8,725 nucleotides of DNA from contig CAYPKW010000095.1 in assembly GCA_964411425.1 (NCBI GenBank), positions 1-8,725 on the forward strand, given 5' to 3'. The notes under the pieces were generated by a model. It did not search any database. It was not told the origin of the DNA and saw only the letters and a list, made by a program, of their open reading frames with translations. The DNA is from CAYPKW01 sp964411425 (GTDB lineage Bacteria > Pseudomonadota > Alphaproteobacteria > Dongiales > Dongiaceae). Shown piece after piece: positions 1-6,409 of the stretch (position 1 is the stretch's first letter; each line of letters begins with the position of its first letter). The translations under genes were made by a program, and so were the position numbers.

Positions 1-52
1 GAAGCCGGCGTCTCGAAGCACGAGGCAAGGGGTCGCCGTCATCGGCCCTTCG
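1..52 (-). repeat. Partial palindromic intergenic repeat, left inverted copy
   Basis: Read on the minus strand, this stretch matches 8078-8129 at 50 of 52 positions. The two differences are at 8093 and 8100 in the right copy. It contains the conserved arm GCGTCTCGAAG (8-18) and the outer arm CACGAGGCAAGGGG. The element is cut by the window start, so only one arm of the hairpin seen in the right copy is present. The match stops abruptly at 52, 11 bases before the stop codon of the antitoxin remnant. Confidence 0.85.
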
Positions 53-63
53 TATTATGCCTG

Positions 64-201
64 CTACCAAACCTCGTGCCCGACCGGTCGCCCCCAATCC
101 ACGGCCGCGTGGCGATTCTTCGGCGTAATGCGGGCGACAAGGGCGGCCAGATCGTAGTCGCGCCGGCGCGGCGAGACAACCGACGCATTGGCAGCGGCCA
201 T
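64..201 (-). pseudogene. C-terminal remnant of a MazE/AbrB-type antitoxin
   Basis: The minus-strand frame ends in YDLAALVARITPKNRHAAV followed by DWGRPVGHEVW and a TAG stop at 64-66. This closely resembles the toxin-binding C-terminus of the MazE/ChpAI antitoxin family, which typically reads YDLdeLlagITPeNrHeevDwGpPVGrEvW. From the ATG at 201 the product would be only 45 residues, against roughly 75-85 for the family, and the N-terminal swapped-hairpin DNA-binding half (the RWGNSxAVRIP region) is absent. The same frame continues upstream to about 252 with IKPAQAATAAGRGID, which may be a decayed piece of the middle of the protein. The SDR gene ends at 273, so there is no room for a full N-terminus. 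No MazF-like start follows the stop; an intergenic repeat begins 12 bases further on. The family assignment is from recalled motifs. It could still be expressed as a small peptide, but a pseudogene is more likely. Confidence 0.7.
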
Positions 202-272
202 GCGGTCGATGCCGCGGCCGGCCGCCGTCGCCGCCTGCGCCGGCTTGATCGTCCGGGACTGGAGCGAGCGTC

Positions 273-1019
273 TCACGGCTTCGCCATCAAACCGCCGTCG
301 ACGATGAGCTCGGTTCCGGTGATGAAGGACGCCTGGTCCGAGAGCAGGAACAGGCAGGCGCCCGCCATGTCCCGCGGCGTGCCGACGCGCCCCAGCGGCA
401 CGTGTTGCGCGGTCGCGCGCTTCAACGCCGGATCGCCCGCCCAGCGCGCCTGCATGGGCGATTCGGTCGGCCCGGGCAGGATCACGTTCGAGCGGATGCC
501 GGCGCCCGCGAATTGGATGGCGATCGACTTGGAGAGCGCCACCATCGCCGCCTTCGAGGCCTGGTAGGCGTCCTGCGGGTGGTCGTCGCCGCGCAAGCAC
601 TGGATCGACGAGAAATGCACCATGGCGCCGCCGGCGCGCTTCATGTGCGGCACCGCGTGGCGCGCCGTGAGCATCATCGACTTGAGATTGATATCGAGGA
701 CGCGGTGCCAGACATCGAGGTCGATCTCGGCCAGCGACTTGTCGCGCCCGAACCAGAGGACGCCGGCGGCGTTCACCAGATAATCTACGCGCCCGGTCCG
801 CTCGACCGCCGTGCGCGTCGCGCCGGCGACGAATGCGTCGTCGGCCACGTCGCCCCGCAGGAACATCGCCCCCGGCGGCAGCTCCGCCGGCGACGCCTTG
901 ACATCGACCATGACGACAATGGCGCCCTCGGCGGCGAGCGCCTGGGCGATGGCAAGTCCCATGCCGCCGGCGGCGCCGGTGACGATGGCGGTCTTGCCGG
1001 CGAAGCCGGTGAGTTGCAT
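273..1019 (-). CDS. Classical short-chain dehydrogenase/reductase (SDR), NAD-type
   Basis: The 248-residue protein has the classical SDR length and motifs: the cofactor-binding TGAAGGMG at 14-21, Asp39 at the end of the second beta strand (usually a sign of NAD(H) preference), NAAG at 83-86, Asn111, Ser138, and the catalytic pair Tyr152/Lys156 in YQASK. The C-terminal FITGTELIVDGG segment is also typical. The product is a soluble Rossmann-fold oxidoreductase; its substrate cannot be read from sequence. The start at 1019 puts the Rossmann motif 13 residues in. The frame is open further upstream, but that would overlap the preceding synthetase gene. Only 5 bases separate it from that gene's stop and no good ribosome binding site is visible, so translation is probably coupled. 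In this context it may oxidise the alcohol group of a gamma-glutamylated amino alcohol, which is inference only. Confidence 0.93.
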   Translation of the reverse strand: MQLTGFAGKTAIVTGAAGGMGLAIAQALAAEGAIVVMVDVKASPAELPPGAMFLRGDVADDAFVAGATRTAVERTGRVDYLVNAAGVLWFGRDKSLAEIDLDVWHRVLDINLKSMMLTARHAVPHMKRAGGAMVHFSSIQCLRGDDHPQDAYQASKAAMVALSKSIAIQFAGAGIRSNVILPGPTESPMQARWAGDPALKRATAQHVPLGRVGTPRDMAGACLFLLSDQASFITGTELIVDGGLMAKP

Positions 1020-1024
1020 CCGCG

Positions 1025-2389
1025 TCAGCCGCGCTCGAAGCCGCGCTGGCGCTCCCAGTCGGTCACCCGGCGATCGTACTCGAACTGCTCCCAGCGCCCG
1101 GCATGGACGTAATGGTCGATCACCTCGTCGCCCAAGGCGGCGCGTAGGACCTTCGAATTGTCGACCAACTCGATCGCCTCGCGCAGGGTCTTGGGCACCT
1201 CGCGGATGCGTTTGGCGGCGTAGGCGTTGCCGACGAACTTGGGCTCCAGCTCGAGCTTCGCCTCGATGCCGTGCAGGCCGGCGGCGATGGTGGCGGCGAA
1301 GGCGAGGTAGGGGTTGGCGTCGGCGCCCGGAATCCGGCACTCGACGCGCAAGCCCGGCCCCTCGCCCACGAGGCGGAACCCGGCGGTGCGGTTGTCCACC
1401 GCCCACACCGCCTTGGTGGGCGCGAACGTGCCGGCCTGGTAGCGCTTATAGGAGTTGACGTTGGGGGCGTAGAAATACGCCACCTCGCGGGCGAGCGCGA
1501 GTTGGCCCGCGAGGTAATGGCGCATCAGCTTCGACATGCCGTCCGGCCCCTTGGCGTCGGGGAACAGCGGCTTGTCGGTCTTGGCGTCCCACAGCGAGGA
1601 GTGCAGATGGAAGCTGCTGCCGGCCAGCGCGTAATCGTATTTGGCCATGAAAGTCACGGCCTTGCCCTGCAGATAAGCGATTTCCTTGGCGCCGTTCTTG
1701 TAGATGGCGGTGCGGTCCGCCATCTCGAGCGCCTCGGCGTATTTCAAGTTGATCTCTTCCTGGCCCGGGCCCCATTCGCCCTTGGACACCTCGACCGGAA
1801 CCGCGGCCGCGTCCATGCCGTTCCGGATGGCGCGGATCAGCGCCTCCTCCTTGGTCGTCTGCAGGATGTGGTAGTCCTGGATGTACCAGCCGGCGTGCTT
1901 CAAACCCTTGTAGTCCTTGGCGCGGGCCGATTCGTAGGTCTCGTCGAAGGCAAAGAATTCGAGCTCGGCGCCCATCTTCGCCACGAAGCCCTTCGCCTTG
2001 GCCCGCGCGATCTGGCGCCTCAAGATGGCGCGGGGGCTGTGCGGCACGTCGTGGCCGTGGTGGTCGACCACGTCGCACAACACCAACGCAGTCGCCTCCA
2101 GCCACGGAATTCGCCGCAACGTGCCGAGATCGGCCTTCATGACGAAGTCGCCGTAGCCGAGATCCCAGGAGGCGGCCTTGTAGCCCGGCACCGGCTCCAT
2201 GTCCGTGTCGACGGCCAGCAGGTAGTTGCAGCCGTGCGACTCCCTCATGGCGCTTTCCAGGAAGAAGTGGCCGGTGACGCGTTTGCCGATGAGGCGCCCC
2301 TGCATGTCGACCATAACGACGAGCACGGTGTCGATCTCGCCGCCCGCGATCAGGCGCTTCAACTCGTCGATGCCAAGCCGTCCGCGCAT
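1025..2389 (-). CDS. Glutamine synthetase family protein, probable gamma-glutamyl-amine ligase
   Basis: The 454-residue protein spans the whole GS I fold. It has metal-binding GAELEF at 140-145 (Glu142, Glu144), the GEWGPGQEEIN segment at 204-214, the ATP/metal histidine motif GSSFHLHSSL at 257-266 (His261), NSYKR at 312-316, DNRTAGFR at 332-339, and the C-terminal RVECRIPGADANPYLAFA. Two features point away from ammonia use. The DGSS ammonium-latch region of ordinary GS reads DTDMEPVPG here (61-69). The flap that normally reads GYEAP is GTFAP (320-324), so the flap glutamate is Phe322. Both changes recur in PuuA/PauA/GlnA4-like enzymes, which join glutamate to putrescine, other polyamines or ethanolamine using ATP. 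A Shine-Dalgarno AAGGAG (2400-2405 on this strand) lies 10 bases before the ATG. It sits between a permease of the ethanolamine type and an SDR, which favours an amine-catabolic role in the cytoplasm. The exact amine is not determined. Confidence 0.93.
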   Translation of the reverse strand: MRGRLGIDELKRLIAGGEIDTVLVVMVDMQGRLIGKRVTGHFFLESAMRESHGCNYLLAVDTDMEPVPGYKAASWDLGYGDFVMKADLGTLRRIPWLEATALVLCDVVDHHGHDVPHSPRAILRRQIARAKAKGFVAKMGAELEFFAFDETYESARAKDYKGLKHAGWYIQDYHILQTTKEEALIRAIRNGMDAAAVPVEVSKGEWGPGQEEINLKYAEALEMADRTAIYKNGAKEIAYLQGKAVTFMAKYDYALAGSSFHLHSSLWDAKTDKPLFPDAKGPDGMSKLMRHYLAGQLALAREVAYFYAPNVNSYKRYQAGTFAPTKAVWAVDNRTAGFRLVGEGPGLRVECRIPGADANPYLAFAATIAAGLHGIEAKLELEPKFVGNAYAAKRIREVPKTLREAIELVDNSKVLRAALGDEVIDHYVHAGRWEQFEYDRRVTDWERQRGFERG

Positions 2390-2446
2390 GCTGGGTGGGC
2401 TCCTTGCCGGCGGTCTTAGGGCGGTGCTACCCCGCCAAATGCGAAC

Positions 2447-2473
2447 CGGCCCTCGGGCAGCGCCCGAGGGCCG
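2447..2473. terminator. Perfect 12-bp hairpin between permease and synthetase genes
   Basis: CGGCCCTCGGGC (2447-2458) and its exact complement (2462-2473) flank a 3-base loop AGC. It lies in the 116-base gap between the permease stop and the synthetase start. No T-run follows on either strand (minus: GTTCGCATTTGG), so it is not a canonical intrinsic terminator. Partial termination, or 3'-end protection of the permease message, are possible roles. Confidence 0.5.
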
Positions 2474-2505
2474 TCGCAACGAACCGTGGCTCGCCGCCGG
2501 CGCCC

Positions 2506-4209
2506 TCAGGCCTTGCGGCGATGCTTCATCGCGAAGTCTTCTTCCGGCGACAAGACTAGTTTGTGCCGGCCGATGAGGGCGAAGTAGATCACGCCTAGCG
2601 CGTACCAGACGAGCGCCCCATAAAGTCCCGGACGGTACGCCTCGTTGAGGAACATGGCGATCAGGGTCAGGACGGCGATAATCGTGCAGGCCCAAGCGCC
2701 CAAATTGCCGAGCGGGCTCCGGTACGGCCGGTCGATGTTCGGGAAGTCGCGGCGCAGGATAACGAACGACAGTCCCTGCATGGCATAGGAAATCACCGCT
2801 CCGAACACCGCGAGGTTGAGCAGCGCCGCGCCCGCGGTGGACGTGAGGCCGAAGTAGTAGTTCATGAACAACGCCAGGACGAGCCCGACCACCCCGCCCA
2901 CGATGAGGGCCACGTGGGGCGTCTTGCGCACGCCGTGCGTGAGCGACAGCCAGCGCGGGAAGTAGCCCGCCCGGCTCAGCGAGAAGATATTGCGGCCATA
3001 AGCGTAGATGATGGTGTGGAAACTGGCGATCAGGCCCGCCACCGCCAGCAGGGCCAGAATCTTCGTCCCGATCCCGTCCCCGAAGATGCCGATGAGGCCG
3101 TCGAGCAGCGGTTGGGCCGAACTGCCCAAATCCCGCGCCCCCGGCGGCACGCTGGTGTTGAACAGCAGGGTCAGGAAGCCGAGGATGATGAGGGTGAGCA
3201 GGCCCCACAGGATACCCTTGGGCATGTCCTTCTGCGGCTCGTGGCTTTCCTCGGCCGCGAGCGGCAACTGCTCGATCGCCAGCAGGAACCAGATGGCGAA
3301 TGGCAGAGAGGCGAGTATGCCCGTCACGCCGAACGGGTTGAACGGTCCGCCGCCGGCGGCCAATTTGACCAAGGCGCCTTCCGGCAACTGGACCTCGCCG
3401 CCGCCTACCAGCGTGAAGGCGGCGCCCGCCGCGATCTCCACGGTCCCGCCGGCGGGCACCTCGAGCGTGCCGCCCGCCGCCAGTACGGCCGATGCCTCGG
3501 GCGGCAGCATCACTTGTCCGCCGGCCGTCAGCGTCACGATGCCGCCGTTGGCGAGCGTGACGGTGTCGCCGGCGCTCAGCGCGGCCGCGCCGCCCGCCGA
3601 CATGTCGAGGATGTTGAGCGCGTAGGTGCTGTAGTCGAACGCCGACAGCGCCGCCAGGAAGAAGAACACCAGGATGGCCATCGCCAGGAACGTGATGACC
3701 ACGGTGAACCTGAACGACAACTCGACGCCCCAGATGTTGAGGCCGACGAACATCACATAGACGATGACCCACCACACCCAGGTGAATTCCGGCGGCGTAC
3801 CGAAGACGGTTTGCAGGTAGGCGCCCACCGAGACGATGATCACGCCCGGCGTGATGACGTATTCCATGTTCTCGCCGAGCCCGGTGAGGAAGCCGCCCCA
3901 CGGTCCCATCGCCGTGCGGGCGAAGGAATAGGCGCCGCCGGTGTGCGGCAGGGCCGGCGACATCTCGGCCAGGCAATAGCACAGGCCGATATACATCACC
4001 GTGATGATGAGGGTGGCGATGAACAGGCCGCCGAACCCGCCGGTGGCGAGCCCGTAATTCCAGCCGAAGAAATCGCCGGAGATGACGGCGCCGACGCCCA
4101 GTGCCCAGAGCGACCACGCCCGCGCGTGCTTTTTCAGCGCACGCCGTTGGAAATACTCGGCGCCAACCTGTTCGTACTTGATGCCGCTTTCCGGTGTTTG
4201 CTGCGCCAT
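2506..4209 (-). CDS. APC-superfamily permease, ethanolamine-permease type, with octapeptide-repeat insertion
   Basis: The 567-residue integral membrane protein belongs to the APC superfamily. Its first helix region GVGAVISGDFFGWNYG (38-53) has the unwound-helix glycines, and GGAYSFARTAMGPWGGFLTG (91-110) and FAIWFLLAIEQLPLAAEE (304-321) resemble the ethanolamine permease (EAT) group of inner-membrane amine/amino acid transporters. About 12 membrane segments can be seen, the last near 533-547, followed by a short basic cytoplasmic tail. Family members are about 450-480 residues long. The excess here lies in residues 206-285, an octad-repeat insert in the loop after predicted TM5, which by the usual APC topology is periplasmic. 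The start at 4209 has a GGGGAG Shine-Dalgarno 9 bases upstream. It is the first gene of the probable permease-ligase-SDR unit. Ethanolamine is the likeliest substrate by family resemblance; other amines or amino acids are possible. Confidence 0.9.
   Translation of the reverse strand: MAQQTPESGIKYEQVGAEYFQRRALKKHARAWSLWALGVGAVISGDFFGWNYGLATGGFGGLFIATLIITVMYIGLCYCLAEMSPALPHTGGAYSFARTAMGPWGGFLTGLGENMEYVITPGVIIVSVGAYLQTVFGTPPEFTWVWWVIVYVMFVGLNIWGVELSFRFTVVITFLAMAILVFFFLAALSAFDYSTYALNILDMSAGGAAALSAGDTVTLANGGIVTLTAGGQVMLPPEASAVLAAGGTLEVPAGGTVEIAAGAAFTLVGGGEVQLPEGALVKLAAGGGPFNPFGVTGILASLPFAIWFLLAIEQLPLAAEESHEPQKDMPKGILWGLLTLIILGFLTLLFNTSVPPGARDLGSSAQPLLDGLIGIFGDGIGTKILALLAVAGLIASFHTIIYAYGRNIFSLSRAGYFPRWLSLTHGVRKTPHVALIVGGVVGLVLALFMNYYFGLTSTAGAALLNLAVFGAVISYAMQGLSFVILRRDFPNIDRPYRSPLGNLGAWACTIIAVLTLIAMFLNEAYRPGLYGALVWYALGVIYFALIGRHKLVLSPEEDFAMKHRRKA
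3355..3594 (-). repeat. Ten tandem octapeptide (24-bp) repeats inside the permease gene
   Basis: These 240 bases encode permease residues 206-285 as ten uninterrupted 8-residue units: GGAAALSA, GDTVTLAN, GGIVTLTA, GGQVMLPP, EASAVLAA, GGTLEVPA, GGTVEIAA, GAAFTLVG, GGEVQLPE, GALVKLAA. The consensus is GGxVxLxA, with a hydrophobic residue at positions 4 and 6 of nearly every unit and Gly at positions 1-2, the alternation expected of short beta strands joined by glycine turns. At the DNA level the units are well diverged, so the periodicity is kept at protein level rather than by recent duplication. The register is exact over all ten units. Confidence 0.9.
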
Positions 4210-4267
4210 GACGTCACTCTCCCCTCATTGTCGCATTGCGGCTCAAGCGTCGGCCATTCCACGTATC

Positions 4268-4306
4268 GGCGCCTTGGAGGCGCCCGCGGGCCACAAGGCC
4301 CGGGCG
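4268..4306. other. Overlapping inverted repeats upstream of the permease gene
   Basis: Two structures share bases. One is GGCGCC (4268-4273) with GGCGCC (4279-4284) around a 5-base loop. The other is CGCCCGCGGGCC (4281-4292) with GGCCCGGGCG (4297-4306) around ACAA, with a 2-base bulge. They lie downstream of the patatin-like gene and upstream of the permease. No T-run follows, so a rho-independent terminator is not supported. In such GC-rich sequence chance pairing is possible. Confidence 0.3.
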
Positions 4307-4377
4307 GCTCCGCTCGTCCGCGTTGCCGGACAGCACCCTGTTCGCTCGAATGGCGCGATTGATCCCCCCGAGCCGTT

Positions 4378-4396
4378 CCCCAATGGGATATTGGGG
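4378..4396. promoter_or_regulatory. 19-bp dyad, candidate operator or hairpin
   Basis: CCCCAATGGGATATTGGGG is a perfect 7-bp inverted repeat around a 5-base centre. It is 24 bases beyond the stop of the patatin-like gene and about 170 bases upstream of the permease start, in a locally less GC-rich stretch. Spacing and symmetry suit a dimeric repressor site, but no clear -35/-10 pair was seen beside it, so the role is open. Confidence 0.35.
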
Positions 4397-4420
4397 CAGG
4401 TCGGGCGGCGTTGTAAAGGG

Positions 4421-5545
4421 TTAAACCGGCGCGGCGGCGACTACGCGTTCAGGTCGCGCCTCGGCCGCGTATTGGGCCAAGTGCTCGCATAGCGTGCGCA
4501 GCGTCGTGCGGTTCTGTTGCAACATGTCCTCGGCGAGCAGCTTGAGCATCCGGATATTGGTATCGCTCGCGTCGTCCATGTCGTCGTTGCCGGCGTCGAG
4601 CGGCGCCTGGAAGCGGTAGTAGCGCCGCACTCCGTGCGGCCCCGGCGGCAAGAGCTGGTTCAACTGGTAGTGCACGACGTCGCTAACGCCGTCGGACATG
4701 AGCGAGAAGATCGGCTGCGCCCAGCGCGCCGCCCCCCAGTCTTTCACCTCGTCGTACGGGAACCGGCGGGTGAGGTCGCCGGTGCCGAGCGACACCATGA
4801 GAAATTCTTCGGCCTCGGGGAAACGCTGCAAGGCCTCCACGTAGGCGCACATGGCGGGGTTGTACGCGAACACCGCGCCGTCGACCAGCGCGTAGTAGTC
4901 GCTGGGGCCGTCGTTCTCGATCTTGGCCGGCTCGAAATAGGTCGGCGCCGCGGTCGAGGCGCGCACCACCTGCTTCATCGAGAAATCGTAATGCGGCTTC
5001 TGCTGCGCGTTCGAGCTCTTGAAGAAGAACGGCAAACGACGCTCGATTTCATAGGCGGGGACGATCACGTCGGTGAGCGCGTCCTTGAGCCGTGCCTCGC
5101 CGAAATAGTCCTCGAGCACGCCCTCGATGCCGGCCGACGGATATTTGCCGTCGGCCAAATTGCCGACCGCGCGGATCTTGTGCCAGACGGTGCGCGAGAA
5201 CACGCGCTTGCCCTCGACCTCGTAGAGCCGCACCAGGTCGCGGGCGGTGTGCCTTGGCCTGCCGTCGGCCCCCGGCGCCGACAGCGCGAGCGCAACCAGC
5301 CCGCCGGTCGAGGTGCCGGCAATGAGATCGAACAGATCGGCGATCGGTTTGCCCGAACGCCGCTCGATATCGGCCAGCACCATGGCCGCCAGGATGCCGC
5401 GAATGCCGCCGCCGTCGATCGACAGAATGCGCAACGGGCGCCGCGGGCGCTGAGCGGCGCTCTGCGGCGCCGATGCGCTGTCGCGCTCGGCGCCGGCGAT
5501 GCCCCTGCCGAACAGCACGCGCCGCGCCTTCAACGCCGCGTTCAC
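4421..5545 (-). CDS. Patatin-like phospholipase
   Basis: With the GTG start at 5545 this is a 374-residue protein with all three patatin signatures: the oxyanion-hole DGGGIRG at 44-50, the nucleophile elbow GTSTGG at 77-82 (Ser79), and the catalytic Asp222 in DGA. Together these form the Ser-Asp dyad of lipid acyl hydrolases (phospholipase A activity). No signal peptide or membrane segment is visible. A basic, low-complexity stretch of about 37 residues precedes the domain. I chose 5545 because AGGAAGGA lies just upstream on this strand. The frame is open to another GTG at 5629, which has only a weak ribosome binding site and would add 28 Arg/Gly-rich residues. The gene is divergent from pyrE and separated from the downstream permease by 211 bases, so it is probably its own transcription unit. 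DGGGxRG patatins include effectors of cyclic-nucleotide defence, but no nucleotidyltransferase gene is adjacent here, so housekeeping or membrane-lipid roles are equally open. Confidence 0.92.
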   Translation of the reverse strand: MNAALKARRVLFGRGIAGAERDSASAPQSAAQRPRRPLRILSIDGGGIRGILAAMVLADIERRSGKPIADLFDLIAGTSTGGLVALALSAPGADGRPRHTARDLVRLYEVEGKRVFSRTVWHKIRAVGNLADGKYPSAGIEGVLEDYFGEARLKDALTDVIVPAYEIERRLPFFFKSSNAQQKPHYDFSMKQVVRASTAAPTYFEPAKIENDGPSDYYALVDGAVFAYNPAMCAYVEALQRFPEAEEFLMVSLGTGDLTRRFPYDEVKDWGAARWAQPIFSLMSDGVSDVVHYQLNQLLPPGPHGVRRYYRFQAPLDAGNDDMDDASDTNIRMLKLLAEDMLQQNRTTLRTLCEHLAQYAAEARPERVVAAAPV

Positions 5546-5662
5546 CGGTGCTGGTCCTTCCTCGTGGTCTCGCCGACGGCCGACCCCGCGCCCCGCCTCG
5601 ACCGGCGTGCGGCATCGGGGCGCCCTCACCGCAGCCTGGAGTGAAGCGCAGATTGTTTAACA

Positions 5663-5691
5663 TTGAGTAAGCGGAGTAAGCGGGACATAAG
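5663..5691 (+). promoter_or_regulatory. Candidate sigma70-like promoter for the pyrE operon, with a 9-bp tandem repeat
   Basis: TTGAGT (5663-5668) and CATAAG (5686-5691) are 17 bases apart and match the -35 and -10 consensus at 4 of 6 positions each, in the least GC-rich part of the 210-base divergent gap. GAGTAAGCG is duplicated in tandem at 5665-5682, lying over the -35 and the spacer, where a regulator could bind. Transcription would start about 60 bases before the pyrE ATG. This is pattern-based only. Confidence 0.35.
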
Positions 5692-5755
5692 CCGTTGTCC
5701 GGCGCGGGAAATGCCGATAGGTAGGTCTGGTGCAGCCCGCGGTACGGGGAGGTGG

Positions 5756-6409
5756 ATGAGCGCCGAAACCGAATCCAGTCGCCTGGCGGCGCGCATCCTC
5801 TTGGAGATCGCGGCGGTGCACCTGCGGCCCGAGGCTCCGTTCGTGTTGACCTCGGGCCGGGCGAGCCCGGTCTACGTGGACTGCCGCAAGATCATTTCCT
5901 ACCCGCGCGCGCGGCGGAAAATGATCGATCTCGCGGTGGCGCTGATCGAGCGCGACATCGGCGTCGAGAGCCTCGACGCCGTCGCCGGCGGCGAGACGGC
6001 GGGCATCCCGTTCGCCGCCTGGATCGCCGAGCGCCTGGACCTACCCATGCTGTACGTGCGCAAGAAACCCAAGGGCTTCGGGCGCGGCGCGCAGATCGAA
6101 GGCGACCCGCGCGAAGGTTGGCGCGTTCTCCTGGTCGAGGACCTGGCGACCGACGGCGCGAGCAAGGTCGCATTCATCGAGGCCCTGCGCGCGGCGGGAA
6201 CGAGCGTGGCGCACGCGCTTGTCATCTTCCACTACGGCATCTTCCCCGAGAGCACGGCGAGGCTCGCCGCCATGGGTGTCGCGCTGCACGGGCTGGCAAC
6301 CTGGTGGGACGTGCTGGCGGAGGCGGAAGCGAGCGGCGCGTTCGAGCCCGCCGCGCTCGCCAGCGTGCGCCGCTTCCTCGAGGACCCGGAGCGGTGGTCC
6401 GCCGCATGA
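5756..6409 (+). CDS. pyrE: Orotate phosphoribosyltransferase
   Basis: The 217-residue enzyme joins orotate to PRPP to make OMP in de novo pyrimidine synthesis. It shows the OPRT substrate region SPVYVDCRKIISYP (37-50), the flexible-loop lysines in RKKPKGFGRGAQIEG (102-116), and the PRPP-binding motif VLLVEDLATDGAS (124-136). The GFGR..QIEG loop and the HYGIFP and LATWWDVL segments are features I associate with the alphaproteobacterial form. The ATG at 5756 is preceded by GGGGAGG at 5746-5752, a strong but unusually close Shine-Dalgarno (3 bases). The frame is open back to a TTG at 5663, which overlaps the candidate promoter and is less likely. The stop overlaps the next gene's start by 4 bases (ATGA, 6406-6409), so the two are almost certainly cotranscribed and translationally coupled. 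Its usual pyrimidine-gene partners are not next to it. Confidence 0.95.
   Translation: MSAETESSRLAARILLEIAAVHLRPEAPFVLTSGRASPVYVDCRKIISYPRARRKMIDLAVALIERDIGVESLDAVAGGETAGIPFAAWIAERLDLPMLYVRKKPKGFGRGAQIEGDPREGWRVLLVEDLATDGASKVAFIEALRAAGTSVAHALVIFHYGIFPESTARLAAMGVALHGLATWWDVLAEAEASGAFEPAALASVRRFLEDPERWSAA

Noticed and set aside
1025..4117. A single 1030-residue minus-strand fusion ending in the GS-like ligase
   Set aside because: The upstream part is an out-of-frame reading of the permease gene and the intergenic hairpin. A strong Shine-Dalgarno and ATG at 2389 give a normal-length ligase.
2914..4362. 482-codon plus-strand frame opposite the permease
   Set aside because: Its composition is that of an antisense shadow, very rich in Arg, Glu, Gln and Gly with no recognisable motif, while the minus strand encodes a clear 12-TM transporter.
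4210..4420. Sigma70 or sigma54 promoter for the permease
   Set aside because: No pair of boxes with acceptable spacing or a GG-N10-GC element stood out on the minus strand. A promoter probably exists here but cannot be placed by eye.
4421..5545. Patatin-like gene as part of a CBASS-type defence system
   Set aside because: No nucleotidyltransferase, ubiquitin-like or HORMA-type gene lies on either side: one flank is pyrE, divergent, and the other an amine permease. Motifs alone do not separate effectors from ordinary patatins.
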